A stretch of 64,000 nucleotides of DNA from Streptomyces lucensis JCM 4490. Lineage in GTDB: Bacteria; Actinomycetota; Actinomycetes; Streptomycetales; Streptomycetaceae. Under the pieces are notes generated by a model. That model was not told where the DNA came from. It saw only the letters and a list, made by a program, of their open reading frames with translations, and did not search any database. This document shows, piece after piece, positions 7,715-16,384 of the stretch (its first letter is position 1; every line of letters begins with the position of its first letter). The position numbers were made by a program, and so were the translations under genes. The DNA is taken from contig NZ_BMUE01000010.1 in assembly GCF_014650035.1 (NCBI RefSeq), positions 186,001 through 250,000 of the forward strand, read 5' to 3'.

Positions 7715-8989
7715 TCAGCGCTGGTAGCGGGCCAGCACCAGGTTGCCGTCCTTCTCCAGGCGGCCGCGCAGCTCGCCCAGGCCGATGGCGCCGCTGTAGT
7801 ACTCCTGGAAGGCCGGGGTGGCGACCTTGTCCTTCCATTCCGGGTAGCCGCGGACGGACTGGGCGGGCGCCGGGCGGAGCCGGGCCGCCAGGGCGGTGCC
7901 GGTGGCCCAGCCGTTCTCCCGGGTGTGCAGGGCGGGGTCCTTGAGGGCCTCGGTGCCGGTGGGCAGCATCCAGTCGCCGAGGGCGAGCCGGACCATGTTC
8001 TCAGGCCGCAGCAGGAAGTCGACGAACGCGACGGCCTCCTTCTTGTGCGGGCAGGCCGCGGCGACGGACAGGGTCTGCGGACTGACGCCCTGGACCAGCC
8101 CGTCCGCGCCGGCCGGGGCGGGCAGCACCTGCCAGCGGAAGCCCTTCGGAGCCTGCTGCGCGATCTGCTGACGGTAGGAGAAGCCCAGCGGGACCATCGC
8201 GTAGCGGCCGGCGAACAGGCCGGGCAGCGTGTCCGAGCCGCCGCTGCCGAGGGTCGAGGCGGGGGCGCTGTGGTCGACGGCGACCTGGTCGTGGATGGTG
8301 CGCGGGACGACCGCGTCCGCGGCCGTGAACCGCACGGCGACCTTGCCGTCCGCGTCCCGGTGAAAGAGTCCGCCGCCCGCGGACAGGGACAGGTTGAGCG
8401 TGGCGGAGACGGGCTCCTTGAGCGGCCAGGCCACGCCGTACCTGCCGGGCCCGCTGAGCCTCTTGGCCACCTGCCGGAACTCCGTCCAGCTCCAGGGGCG
8501 CTCGGGTGTCGGCACCCGCACCTTCGCCGCACGCAGCCGCGCGGCGTCGGCGATCAGCACCCGGGGCTCCTGCAGGAAGGGCACGCCGTAGACGCCGTGC
8601 CCGAAGGTGGTCGTCCGCCAGCTGCTTGGCGGGATGCCGGACTTGAGCCGGGCGGGCAGCAGGCCGGTCAGGTCGGCGAGGTGGCCGCCGTAGGCGAAGT
8701 CGGCGAGGTCGTCGGAGGCGTCGTGGACGACGTCCGGGGCCTCGCCACCCTCGAAGGCGGTGAGCAGTTGGTCGTGCACGCTGTCCCAGCTGCCCTGGAC
8801 GTACTCGACCCGGACATCCGGGTGGGTCGCGTTCCACTCCTTCACCAGGTCCTTGACGGCGGCGACGGACTCCTGCTGCCAGGCCAGGGACTGGAAGCGC
8901 AGGGTGATCGGGCCGCCGTCGCGGTGACCCGGTGCGGAGCAGCCCGCGAGGAGCAGCAGCAGCACGAGTGCCTTGGCCAGGGTCCGCAT
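7715..8989 (-). CDS. Sugar ABC transporter substrate-binding lipoprotein
   Basis: 424 residues. A lipoprotein signal peptide MRTLAKALVLLLLLAGCSA ends in the lipobox LAGC. The mature part begins with a family-1 solute-binding fold (ITLRFQSLAWQQESVAAVKDLV, EWNATHPDVRVEYV). Motifs such as EAPDVVHDASDDLADFAYGG and GVYGVPFLQEPRVLIAD are typical of CUT1 carbohydrate binders. Its ATG shares one base with the TGA of the upstream permease (TGATG). The binding protein gene is last in the operon, after both permeases, which is less usual. The substrate is probably an oligosaccharide; I cannot say which. Confidence 0.88.
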   Translation of the reverse strand: MRTLAKALVLLLLLAGCSAPGHRDGGPITLRFQSLAWQQESVAAVKDLVKEWNATHPDVRVEYVQGSWDSVHDQLLTAFEGGEAPDVVHDASDDLADFAYGGHLADLTGLLPARLKSGIPPSSWRTTTFGHGVYGVPFLQEPRVLIADAARLRAAKVRVPTPERPWSWTEFRQVAKRLSGPGRYGVAWPLKEPVSATLNLSLSAGGGLFHRDADGKVAVRFTAADAVVPRTIHDQVAVDHSAPASTLGSGGSDTLPGLFAGRYAMVPLGFSYRQQIAQQAPKGFRWQVLPAPAGADGLVQGVSPQTLSVAAACPHKKEAVAFVDFLLRPENMVRLALGDWMLPTGTEALKDPALHTRENGWATGTALAARLRPAPAQSVRGYPEWKDKVATPAFQEYYSGAIGLGELRGRLEKDGNLVLARYQR

Positions 8990-9822
8990 CAGCTCTTCAC
9001 CGCCCCGGCGAGCAGTCCGCTCGTGATCCGCCGCTGGACGAGGGCGAAGACGGCCACCGAGGGCAGTGTGGCGAGGAACGCCGCCGCGGCGAGCGGGCCG
9101 AGGTCGGCCACGCCCTCCGCGCCGATGAAGTGGGTGAGCACGACCGGCAGTGTCTGCCTGCCCGGGCTCTTCAGCAGCACCAGTGCGAAGAAGAACTCGT
9201 TCCACGCGGTGACGAACGCGAACAGCGCCGTCGCCGCGATGCCCGGCGCGAGCAGCGGCGCGGTCACCGACACGAGGGTTCTGAGCCGGCCGGCGCCGTC
9301 GACGGCCGCAGCCTCCTCCAGTTCCGCGGGCACCGCCCGGACGTGGCCGGTGAGCGTCCACAGCGCGAACGGCAGCGCCCACACCACGTACACCAGCACC
9401 AGTCCGGTCAGGGAGTCGATGAGCCGCAGGTTCTTCAGCACCAGGAACAGCGGGATGATCACCAGGACGAACGGGAACGCCTGGCTGACCACCACCCAGC
9501 CCGTGGCGGCCCGGGCGAGCCGGGTGCGGTGGCGGGCCATGACATACGCCATCGGGGTGGCGAGGGTGACGGCGACGACGGCGGTGGCGAGGGCCACGAG
9601 CAGGGAGTTGAGGGCGGCGTGCGCCAGCGGCTGCTCGGTGAAGGCCTGCCGGACGTTGGCCAGGGTGGGGTGGCGCGGGATCCAGGTGGGGTGCGGACTG
9701 CCCAGCTCGCGCGGGGACTTGAGCGCGGTGGACAGCAGCCACAGCAGCGGGAAGGCCAGGAAGAGCAGGTAGCCGAGCAGGGCGGCGTACTGCCCGGCAC
9801 GGGCGGCGCGGCGGGTCCTCAT
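8989..9822 (-). CDS. Carbohydrate ABC transporter permease, MalG type
   Basis: 277 residues with six predicted helices: TM1 at about 12-33 (YAALLGYLLFLAFPLLWLL), a periplasmic loop, then a helix bundle from about 70. The EAA loop EEAAAVDGAGRLRTLVSVTAP and the MalG-type C-terminus (QRRITSGLLAGAVKS) are clear. ATGA overlap with the upstream permease and TGATG overlap with the binding protein show a tightly coupled operon. No ATPase gene is present. Streptomyces CUT1 importers commonly share the ATPase MsiK encoded elsewhere, which is the likely situation here. Confidence 0.9.
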   Translation of the reverse strand: MRTRRAARAGQYAALLGYLLFLAFPLLWLLSTALKSPRELGSPHPTWIPRHPTLANVRQAFTEQPLAHAALNSLLVALATAVVAVTLATPMAYVMARHRTRLARAATGWVVVSQAFPFVLVIIPLFLVLKNLRLIDSLTGLVLVYVVWALPFALWTLTGHVRAVPAELEEAAAVDGAGRLRTLVSVTAPLLAPGIAATALFAFVTAWNEFFFALVLLKSPGRQTLPVVLTHFIGAEGVADLGPLAAAAFLATLPSVAVFALVQRRITSGLLAGAVKS

Positions 9823-10790
9823 GCGTCGTCACCGCCTCGCAGCCGGCCGGCCAGGAACACCGCGAGCAGGACCGAGACCACCGCGACCAGCACGCAGCCC
9901 ATCGCCGCCGCGTAGCCGAACTGGCCGTAGCGGAAGGCCTCCTCGTACGCGAAGAGCATCGGCAACCGGGTCTTTCCGCCGGGTCCGCCGTTCGTGAGGA
10001 CGTAGACCAGGGCGAAGGAGTTCAGGTTCCAGATCAGGTTGAGGGCGGTGATGGCGAGGGCCACCGGTCTGAGCGCGGGCCAGGTGACCGTGCGGAAGCG
10101 GCGCCAGGCGCCCGCGCCGTCCACCGCCGCCGCCTCGTGGAGTTCGCGCGGGACGTTCTGCAGTCCGGCGAGCAGGGTGACCGTGGTCTGCGGCAGGCCC
10201 GCCCAGACGCCGACCACGATCACCGCGGGCAGCGCGGTGGCCAGGCCGCTCAGCCAGTCCCGGCCGTCCCCCAGGCCGAGGTCGCGCAGGGTCTCGTTGA
10301 GGACGCCGGCATCCGGGTTGTAGACCAGCCGCCACATGATGCCGACGACCACCTCGGGCATCGCCCAGGGCACGATGGCGAGGGCGCGGGCCAGTGGGCG
10401 CAGGCGCAGGTCCTGGTCGAGGAGGAGGGCCAGGCCGAGCGCCAGCAGGAACTGCGGGACGGTCACACCGGCCGCCCAGACCAGCCCGATGCGGAACGAC
10501 TCCCAGAAGAGGGTGTCGTGCAGCAGGTCCCGGAAGTTGAGGGCGCCGATCCACCGGGTGGCGGCCGTCCGGCCGGACTGGGCGTCGGTGAAGGCGAGCA
10601 GGATGCCGTAGAGCAGTGGGCCGACGCTGAGCACGAGGATCGGGATGAGGGCGGGCAGCACCAGGAACCAGGTGCCGCGATCGGTGACGCGGCGGCCGGC
10701 CGGACGCCGCGCTTCGGCCGGTGGTGTCCGCGCTTCGGCCACTGCTGTCACGGAATCAGCCCCTTTGCCTGCTCCGGTTGGCGTGTTCAT
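9819..10790 (-). CDS. Carbohydrate ABC transporter permease, MalF type
   Basis: 323 residues. About 40 charged cytoplasmic residues precede TM1 (FLVLPALIPILVLSVGPLLY). The LAFTDAQSG and RWIGALNFRDLL segments after TM1 are typical of MalF/UgpA-type permeases. The EAA loop LHEAAAVDGAGAWRRFRTVT and the terminal pair of helices follow. ATG at 10790 is preceded on the minus strand by a purine-rich GGGGCTG; an in-frame extension to 11315 has only Arg/Pro-rich codons and is not coding. It is the first gene of the operon and is divergent from the phosphotransferase gene at 10946, so the promoter lies in 10791-10945. Confidence 0.9.
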   Translation of the reverse strand: MNTPTGAGKGADSVTAVAEARTPPAEARRPAGRRVTDRGTWFLVLPALIPILVLSVGPLLYGILLAFTDAQSGRTAATRWIGALNFRDLLHDTLFWESFRIGLVWAAGVTVPQFLLALGLALLLDQDLRLRPLARALAIVPWAMPEVVVGIMWRLVYNPDAGVLNETLRDLGLGDGRDWLSGLATALPAVIVVGVWAGLPQTTVTLLAGLQNVPRELHEAAAVDGAGAWRRFRTVTWPALRPVALAITALNLIWNLNSFALVYVLTNGGPGGKTRLPMLFAYEEAFRYGQFGYAAAMGCVLVAVVSVLLAVFLAGRLRGGDDA

Positions 10791-10945
10791 GGTCGTAGGG
10801 GCGGGATACCCCGTCAAGGCACCGCGCACGGCGGCCGACCAGTACGGATGCGAGACTGACCGCGCACGGCCCGCCCGCCGGCGCCCGCCAGGGCCACCGA
10901 CGGAGCGGGGAGAAGGCACCGGAAGAGGGCACGGAGGCGCGCACG

Positions 10946-11809
10946 ATGGACGAGGCACGGGCACGGGACGTACTGGCCGCGGCGGAAGTGCTGCCCGGTG
11001 CGGTCCCGGACGCGCGGCTCCTCGCCCTCGGTGAGAACGCGGTGTTCGCCGCCGGTGACCTGGTCGTGAAGGTGGGGCGCGACGCGGAGCTGCTGGAGCG
11101 GGCGCGGCGCGAGCTGGACATCGCCGGCTGGCTGGCCGGGGCGGGCGTCCCGGCGGTACGGGCGGCCGAACCGGAACCGCGGCTGGTGCAGGGGCACCCG
11201 GTGACCGTGTGGCACCGGCTGCCCGAGCCGGTGCGGCCGGCCGAGCCGTCGGACCTGGCGCGGCTGCTGCGGATCGTGCACGCGCTTCCCGCCCCCTCCT
11301 TCGCGCTGCCGCCACGTGAGCTGCTGGGCGGTGTGGAGCGCTGGCTGCGGCTCGCCGGTGACGCGATCGACCCGGCGGACGCGGCGTACCTGCGTGAGCG
11401 CCGGGACGGCTTCGCGGCGGCCGCGGCCGCGCTGACGCCGCGTCTGGCGCCGGGGCCGATCCACGGCGACGCGCTCCCCCGCAACGTGCACGTCGGGCCG
11501 GACGGGCCGGTCCTGGTCGACCTGGAGACCTTCTCCGCCGATCTGCGCGAGCACGACCTGGTGGTCATGGCCCTCTCCCGCGACCGGTACGGGCTGCCGG
11601 CGCGGGCGTACGACTCCTTCACCGAGGCGTACGGGTGGGACGTGCGGGAGTGGGAGGGGTGTGCGGTGCTGCGCGGGGCGCGGGAGACGGCCAGTTGCGC
11701 GTGGGTCGCGCAGCACGCGCCGTCCAGCCCCGGGGCGCTGGCCGAGTTCCGGCGGCGGGTGGCGTCGTTGCGGGACGGAGACGCGACGGTGCGCTGGTAT
11801 CCGTTCTGA
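10946..11809 (+). CDS. Aminoglycoside phosphotransferase (APH) family protein
   Basis: 287 residues with the kinase-like fold of APH/choline kinase enzymes. The N-lobe has a beta strand Lys in NAVFAAGDLVVKVG and the Glu of RRELDIAGWL. The C-lobe has the catalytic loop IHGDALPRNVHV (Brenner motif, catalytic Asp and Asn present) and the metal-binding Asp in VLVDLETFS. All key residues are therefore intact and it should be an active ATP-dependent kinase. The substrate could be an antibiotic, a sugar or a small metabolite. The divergent sugar importer operon makes a metabolic substrate plausible, but this is only context. No resistance role should be assumed. Confidence 0.8.
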   Translation: MDEARARDVLAAAEVLPGAVPDARLLALGENAVFAAGDLVVKVGRDAELLERARRELDIAGWLAGAGVPAVRAAEPEPRLVQGHPVTVWHRLPEPVRPAEPSDLARLLRIVHALPAPSFALPPRELLGGVERWLRLAGDAIDPADAAYLRERRDGFAAAAAALTPRLAPGPIHGDALPRNVHVGPDGPVLVDLETFSADLREHDLVVMALSRDRYGLPARAYDSFTEAYGWDVREWEGCAVLRGARETASCAWVAQHAPSSPGALAEFRRRVASLRDGDATVRWYPF

Positions 11810-11827
11810 CGCGGCGGCCGGCCCCGC

Positions 11828-12550
11828 TCAGACCCTTTCGCCGGCCGGCTCCCGCAGCGGCCAGGCCCCGTCCACCACCGCGTCCGCGTCCTTCTTGCGG
11901 CGCAGGAACGCCTGGAAGTCCGCCGCCCAGGCCGCGTACCACTCGATCTGGCGGTGGTGCAGCTCGGCGGCGCCCAGTGCGGCGATCTTGGGGTGGCGCT
12001 CGGCTATCGCGAAGGCGAGCCGGGCCGCGGCGAGGGCGTCGGCACCGGCGTCGTGGGCCGCGCCGAGCGCTATGCCGTACTCGGTGCAGACCGCCTCCAG
12101 GTTCCGCTTGCCGCGGCGGTAGCGGTCGACCCAGCGGTCGATGGTGTAGGGGTCGATGACCGGGGCGGGTGCGGTGCCGCCCAGGCGGTCGGCGAGCGAC
12201 GGCAGGCCGTGGCGGCGCAGTTCGGCGGAGAGCAGGGTGAGGTCGAACACCGCGTTGTAGGCGACGACCGGGACCCCCGCCCGCCAGTAGGAGGCCAGCA
12301 CGTCCGCGATGGCGTCGGCCACCTGGTCGGCCGGGCTGCCCCCGGCCGCCGCGCGTTCGTTGGTGATGCCGTGGACCGCGACCGCGTCGGCCGGGATCTC
12401 CACGCCCGGATCGGCCAGCCATTCCCGGCGCCCCATGGGCTCACCGGCCCTGACCTCGATCACCGCGCCCGTGACGATGCGCGCCTCGCCCGGATCGGTT
12501 CCGGTCGTCTCCAGGTCGAAGCCGATCAGCAGCTCCCGGTGCCAGCCCAT
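11828..12550 (-). CDS. DEDDh 3'-5' exonuclease, DnaQ/epsilon type
   Basis: 240 residues. Exo I motif IGFDLETTGTDP gives the first Asp and Glu, Exo II is YNAVFDLTLL, and Exo III is AHDAGADALAAARLAFA with the His and last Asp of the DEDDh set. It therefore should be an active Mg-dependent 3'-5' exonuclease on DNA or RNA ends. It lacks the PHP or BRCT parts of longer DnaQ proteins and has a C-terminal extension (residues about 185-240) rich in Trp and charged residues. ATG at 12550 is used. The role could be repair, RNA turnover or proofreading; sequence alone does not decide. Confidence 0.88.
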   Translation of the reverse strand: MGWHRELLIGFDLETTGTDPGEARIVTGAVIEVRAGEPMGRREWLADPGVEIPADAVAVHGITNERAAAGGSPADQVADAIADVLASYWRAGVPVVAYNAVFDLTLLSAELRRHGLPSLADRLGGTAPAPVIDPYTIDRWVDRYRRGKRNLEAVCTEYGIALGAAHDAGADALAAARLAFAIAERHPKIAALGAAELHHRQIEWYAAWAADFQAFLRRKKDADAVVDGAWPLREPAGERV

Positions 12551-12652
12551 GGCGGCCCCCCTTCTCGGTGGTGCTTTCCCCCAGTGGCCTCCACCATCGC
12601 ACGCGGCACTGACAGTCCTGGGGTGGCGTTCCGCCCGCCCCCCGCGGACAGT

Positions 12653-13891
12653 TCAGGACACGGGGCGTGAATCCGCCCAAGCCAGCTCGAACTCCTCGCG
12701 GTATGTCGGGAAGAGCCCGGCTTCGCCCGCGTCGTCCGGCTTGACCAGCCGGCTGCCGCTCCGCAGCACCAGCACCGGCGACTCCATCCCCCGCGCACCC
12801 CGCAGGTAGGACTGCACCACGGCGACTCCGTCGGCGCCGTCGCCGTCCACCAGGTAGGCGGTGAAGCGGGGCGTCTCGTCGTACACCTGGATGGCGAAGG
12901 CGTCCGGGTCGCGCAGCCGGGACCGCACCCGGCGCATGTGCAGGATGTTCATCTCGACGGACCGGCTCAGCTCGCCCCGCTTCATCCCCAGTTCGCGCTC
13001 CCGGCGCTTGACCGCGCTGGAGGCCGGGTTGAGGAAGAGCAGCCGTATCCGGCAGCCGGCCTCGGCGAGCCGGATCAGCCGGCGTCCGGAGAAGTTCTGC
13101 ACCAGCATGTTGAGACCGATGCCGATCGCGTCGAGGCGGCGGGCGGCGCCGAAGATGTCCTCGGCCGGGAACTGGCGCATGAGCCGCACCCGGTCGGGGT
13201 GGACGGCGACGACGTCGGCGTACCGGTCGCCGACCAGGTCCTCGACCGCGTCGACCGGCAGCCGGCGCGCCGAGGGCACGTCGCCGCCGGTGCCGAGCGT
13301 CTGGAGCAGCCGGGCCGAGGCCCGCTCGGCCTGGTTCAGCACCGCCTCGGACAGGGCCCGGTTGCGGGAGACGACGTTGCGGGTCACCTCCAGCTCGTCC
13401 AGGGCGAGTTCGAGGTCACGCCGCTCGTCGAAGTACGGCTCGAAGCACGGCCAGTGCTGCACCATCAGCTCGCGCAGCTGCGGCAGCGTGAGGAAGCTGA
13501 GCACGTTGTCGTCGGCCGGATCGAGCAGATAGCCCTTGCGCCTGCTGACCTCGCGGACGGCGACCGCGCGCTGCACCCACTCCTGCCCGGCCGGTCCCGC
13601 CGCGGCGACCACCCAGTCGTCGCCGTGGACGGGTTCGTAGACGGGGCGCAGGACCGCGGCCACGACCGCGCGCAGCCGCTGCTCGACGAGGTTCAGCCAG
13701 ATGTAGGCCCGGCCGGCCCGCTGGGCGCGGGTGCGCACCTCGCGCCAGGCGTCGGTGTCCCAGTCGAGCTCCGGCCCGATGGACCCCGCGTCCATCGGCC
13801 GGGCCAGGGACACCGCGCCGGGCGGGACTTCTGTGGAGTTCCCTTCGTGACCCTCGTCACCAGGGGGCAGCTCCAGCCCTCCCGAGCCCAC
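12653..13891 (-). CDS. SAV2148-type HEPN domain protein with PLD-like C-terminal region
   Basis: 412 residues from a GTG at 13891 preceded by GGAAGGCGG; a TTG at 13933 and ATG at 13795 are alternatives. The first 30 residues are disordered. The central helical part (about 60-220) carries DELEVTRNVVSRNRALSEAV, which I recall as the HEPN core of Streptomyces SAV2148-family proteins. The usual HEPN RNase motif Rx4-6H is not intact: the His position reads Arg. The C-terminal 180 residues form an alpha/beta domain (GRRLIRLAEAGCRIRLLFLN and LVDGDGADGVAVVQSYLRG) resembling the effector-sensing PLD-like domains of signalling proteins. The role is unknown; RNA binding or phage defence are guesses. Confidence 0.75.
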   Translation of the reverse strand: MGSGGLELPPGDEGHEGNSTEVPPGAVSLARPMDAGSIGPELDWDTDAWREVRTRAQRAGRAYIWLNLVEQRLRAVVAAVLRPVYEPVHGDDWVVAAAGPAGQEWVQRAVAVREVSRRKGYLLDPADDNVLSFLTLPQLRELMVQHWPCFEPYFDERRDLELALDELEVTRNVVSRNRALSEAVLNQAERASARLLQTLGTGGDVPSARRLPVDAVEDLVGDRYADVVAVHPDRVRLMRQFPAEDIFGAARRLDAIGIGLNMLVQNFSGRRLIRLAEAGCRIRLLFLNPASSAVKRRERELGMKRGELSRSVEMNILHMRRVRSRLRDPDAFAIQVYDETPRFTAYLVDGDGADGVAVVQSYLRGARGMESPVLVLRSGSRLVKPDDAGEAGLFPTYREEFELAWADSRPVS

Positions 13892-14007
13892 CCGCGCACC
13901 GCCTTCCGCTCCCCCGGGCCTTTCCCGTCTCAACGATCAAGGAAGGGTACTCCGTGAGCGGTCGGCGGTGCAGCCGGATGGACAGGTCGGTTTCCGGCTC
14001 ACTCGCT

Positions 14008-15327
14008 TCAACTACGCGGCCGCCAGTGGCCGTTCTGCCACGCCAGTTCGTCCGGCGTGAGCGGATTCATAGCCGTGACGTCCCGCGGGGCGATGGCGAA
14101 GCCCTGCCAGTGGATCGGCATGGGCTGCTGGTCCTCGTCCCGGGCGATGTGGTGGAAGCCCACGTTCATCCAGACCACGGGGTGGGTGAGGGTCTGGCCG
14201 CCCACCCACTTGTCGACGGACTTGCCCGCGTTCGCGCCGCAGTTGCCGGGGTTGTTGCTGGCGAACTGCTCGCACTTGTTGTACTCGGTGAAGTACACGT
14301 CGTGCTTGGTGAAGCTGCGGCCCGGGTACTTGGTGGTGGGGCCCGGAACGATCTCGTACGAACGGGCGTGCCCGTCCTTGTTCTTGCCGGTCGCGCTGAC
14401 CACCCGCCACCAGCGGTAGGTCCGGTAGTCGCCCGCGAGTTCCTTGGTGACCTTGGTGCGGGTGGTCCTGGCCGTGGGCGCCCGCTGGCCGCGGGCGGGT
14501 GCCGTCACGGCCGAGTCGTACTGCTCGACCTTGGTCTTCGAGGAGCCGTCGAGGCCGAAGTCCAGCCGCCAGAAGACGTTGTGGCTGTGGCTGGTGGCGT
14601 AGGCCTTGGCGCCCTTGCCGATGGGCCAGCCGCGGCCGTCGCCGGCGTCGTAGTCCTGGTAGGAGAGGCTGCCGGTGGCGCCGACGTTCATGTTGACGGT
14701 GCCGTCGTCCTGGAAGCGCCACTCCGTCATGTACTCGTACCAGCCGACCTGGTTGACCGTGTAGACGAGCAGGTCCTTGCCCTGGGCCTGGAAGACCTTG
14801 TTGGCGCTGTTGCCCTGCATCCGGTAGGCGTGGCCGCGTGACCGGGTGGTGGTGCACAGCCCGTTGACGTCCGGGTGCTGCGGGTCCCAGGCGTCGGGCA
14901 CACGGATCGTCCTGATGGTGCCGCCGGGGCACTCGCCGGGCGCCAGGTTGACCAGGCCCTGGGCGAAGCCGAAGCCGGTCAGGTCGTCGTACTCGACGCT
15001 GCCGTCGTCGTACGGGACGTCGATCTGGGCGAGACGGGCGCTGTTGAGGACCTTGATCGGCTTCGCTTCGCCCTTGGGCTGGTAGGAGACGTTCTCCAGG
15101 ACGAGGCCGGCCTTGCTGTCGTAGCGCCAGCACATCCGCCAGGTGGTGCCGCTCGAGAGCTTCTGCTCGATCCGGTAGGCGGCGCTGCAGTCGGCGGCTG
15201 CTGCGGGCGCGGACCTGGGCTGGGCGGCGGCGGGTCCGGTGCCGGCCGTGGCGCCGACGGCCAGTGCGGCCGCGGTGAGGCCGACCGCCGCACGCGTGCG
15301 TGCCCGGCCGGTCCTGTTCTCGCGCAT
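14008..15327 (-). CDS. Secreted copper amine oxidase catalytic-domain protein
   Basis: 439 residues with a twin-Arg-like signal peptide (MRENRTGRARTRAAVG, then a hydrophobic stretch and AAA cleavage region). The rest aligns by eye with the catalytic domain of copper amine oxidases. The segment with the catalytic-base Asp is VPYDDGSVEYDDLTGFGFAQ (Asp114/115). The cofactor region is VNQVGWYEY (Tyr197 as the topaquinone candidate). Copper ligands are His247 and His249 in SHSHN, with a third in VGFHHIARDED. The usual motif is NYD/EY with Ser/Thr three before Asn; here Trp and Gln occupy those places. It is shorter than full oxidases (about 640), lacking their N-terminal domains, which the upstream gene appears to encode. 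Confidence 0.8.
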   Translation of the reverse strand: MRENRTGRARTRAAVGLTAAALAVGATAGTGPAAAQPRSAPAAAADCSAAYRIEQKLSSGTTWRMCWRYDSKAGLVLENVSYQPKGEAKPIKVLNSARLAQIDVPYDDGSVEYDDLTGFGFAQGLVNLAPGECPGGTIRTIRVPDAWDPQHPDVNGLCTTTRSRGHAYRMQGNSANKVFQAQGKDLLVYTVNQVGWYEYMTEWRFQDDGTVNMNVGATGSLSYQDYDAGDGRGWPIGKGAKAYATSHSHNVFWRLDFGLDGSSKTKVEQYDSAVTAPARGQRAPTARTTRTKVTKELAGDYRTYRWWRVVSATGKNKDGHARSYEIVPGPTTKYPGRSFTKHDVYFTEYNKCEQFASNNPGNCGANAGKSVDKWVGGQTLTHPVVWMNVGFHHIARDEDQQPMPIHWQGFAIAPRDVTAMNPLTPDELAWQNGHWRPRS

Positions 15328-15376
15328 GACGAAGAGACTCCCTCACAGGAAGGTGGGAAACGGGACGGAGTACGGC

Positions 15377-16189
15377 TCAGCGGTGCTGGAGTTCGGCTAC
15401 CTTGCGGGCGCTCAGGTCGACGACCAGCCAGCGGGCGTCGATCCAGGAGCCGTTCCTGATCTTCGGGAACAGCCGCACGCAGCGGTGCTCGCCGCACTTG
15501 TCGAGGACGCCGGGCTGGCCGCCCGGGGTGGCCCGGTAGACGGCGCCGTTGAGCAGCAGCTGGTCCGGTGAGGTCAGCTCGTGCCCGGTGGCGTCCTTGT
15601 AGTCGGCCTTCAGTCCGGCGCCCAGCGGGTCGGCGATGAGCAGCCTGGCGGCCTCGGCGTTCTCGGCCCGGCTCAGCGGCGGCTGCACGCCGTGCTGGAC
15701 GCCGGTCCGCTCCACCCTGCCGGTCGCCAGGTCGACCGTCCTGGTGACGAGGGTGTCGTTCCCGTAGTCGTAGAAGCTCACGTCCGCCCGGCGCGGCGCC
15801 CGCGGATCGTCCAGCTCGTCCGTCTCCGGGTCGGCGAGGTCGACGCTCAGCCGCTGCGGCCCGTGGCCGCCGCCGACGTCCTCGCCGGCGCTCCGCATCT
15901 GCCTGCTGACGGCGAGGGCGGCGGCGCGCCGCATCTCGTCGTCGGTCAGCGGGTCGCGGCCCGTGCCCTTCTTCCCCGTGGCGGGCGCCTGTGCCACGAC
16001 GCCCGGCGGGGCCCCGTCCGGCCCCTGTCCCGTCTGCCGGGCGGCCCGGCCGCCGCCCCCGCCTCCTCCCGTCTCGTCCGCTCCTGCCGTGCCCGGCAGG
16101 GTGATTCCGACCATCACGGCGGTGCCGGCCACGGCCAGGGCCGCACCGGTCACCACCTTCCCCAGATGGCGGTGCACTAGCCTGCGCAC
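15377..16189 (-). CDS. Secreted protein resembling amine oxidase N-terminal (N2/N3) domains
   Basis: 270 residues from a GTG at 16189 preceded by GGAGTAGGGGGAAG. A signal peptide is visible (VVTGAALAVAGTAVMVGITL, cleavage near GTAGA). After a Gly-rich linker comes DPLTDDEMRRAAALAVSRQ, like the DPLxxxEI opening of amine oxidase N2 domains. It is followed by DVSFYDYGNDTLVTRTVDLA, then GVQPPLSRAENAEAARLLI and finally DARWLVVDLSARKVAEL, which match the N2-N3 strand order. The catalytic part is absent and is found in the next gene, 49 bases downstream. The pair therefore looks like one oxidase divided into two secreted polypeptides. No catalytic residue is expected in this half. Confidence 0.7.
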   Translation of the reverse strand: MRRLVHRHLGKVVTGAALAVAGTAVMVGITLPGTAGADETGGGGGGGRAARQTGQGPDGAPPGVVAQAPATGKKGTGRDPLTDDEMRRAAALAVSRQMRSAGEDVGGGHGPQRLSVDLADPETDELDDPRAPRRADVSFYDYGNDTLVTRTVDLATGRVERTGVQHGVQPPLSRAENAEAARLLIADPLGAGLKADYKDATGHELTSPDQLLLNGAVYRATPGGQPGVLDKCGEHRCVRLFPKIRNGSWIDARWLVVDLSARKVAELQHR

Positions 16190-16384
16190 ATCTTCCCCCT
16201 ACTCCCCGAACCTCACCGGGAGTACGTTCGCCCCACTGTTTCGGCACACGGCGGGTACACGGTCCGCCGTATGCACTGGTCGGCCGGTAAGAGGGGTGCG
16301 GGTCGCCGGAGGTTCCCTCACTTTCGGGCAGACTCGCACCCAACGCGACCCCGGCGGGGCGGCACACCTGGGAGAGTCGTATCC

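Noticed and set aside
8932..9915. Long plus-strand frames opposite the sugar transporter operon
   Set aside because: They are opposite three overlapping genes with strong transporter motifs and contain no recognisable protein.
10946..11809. Aminoglycoside resistance gene
   Set aside because: The fold is APH-like, but the family includes many metabolic kinases and nothing in the context indicates resistance.
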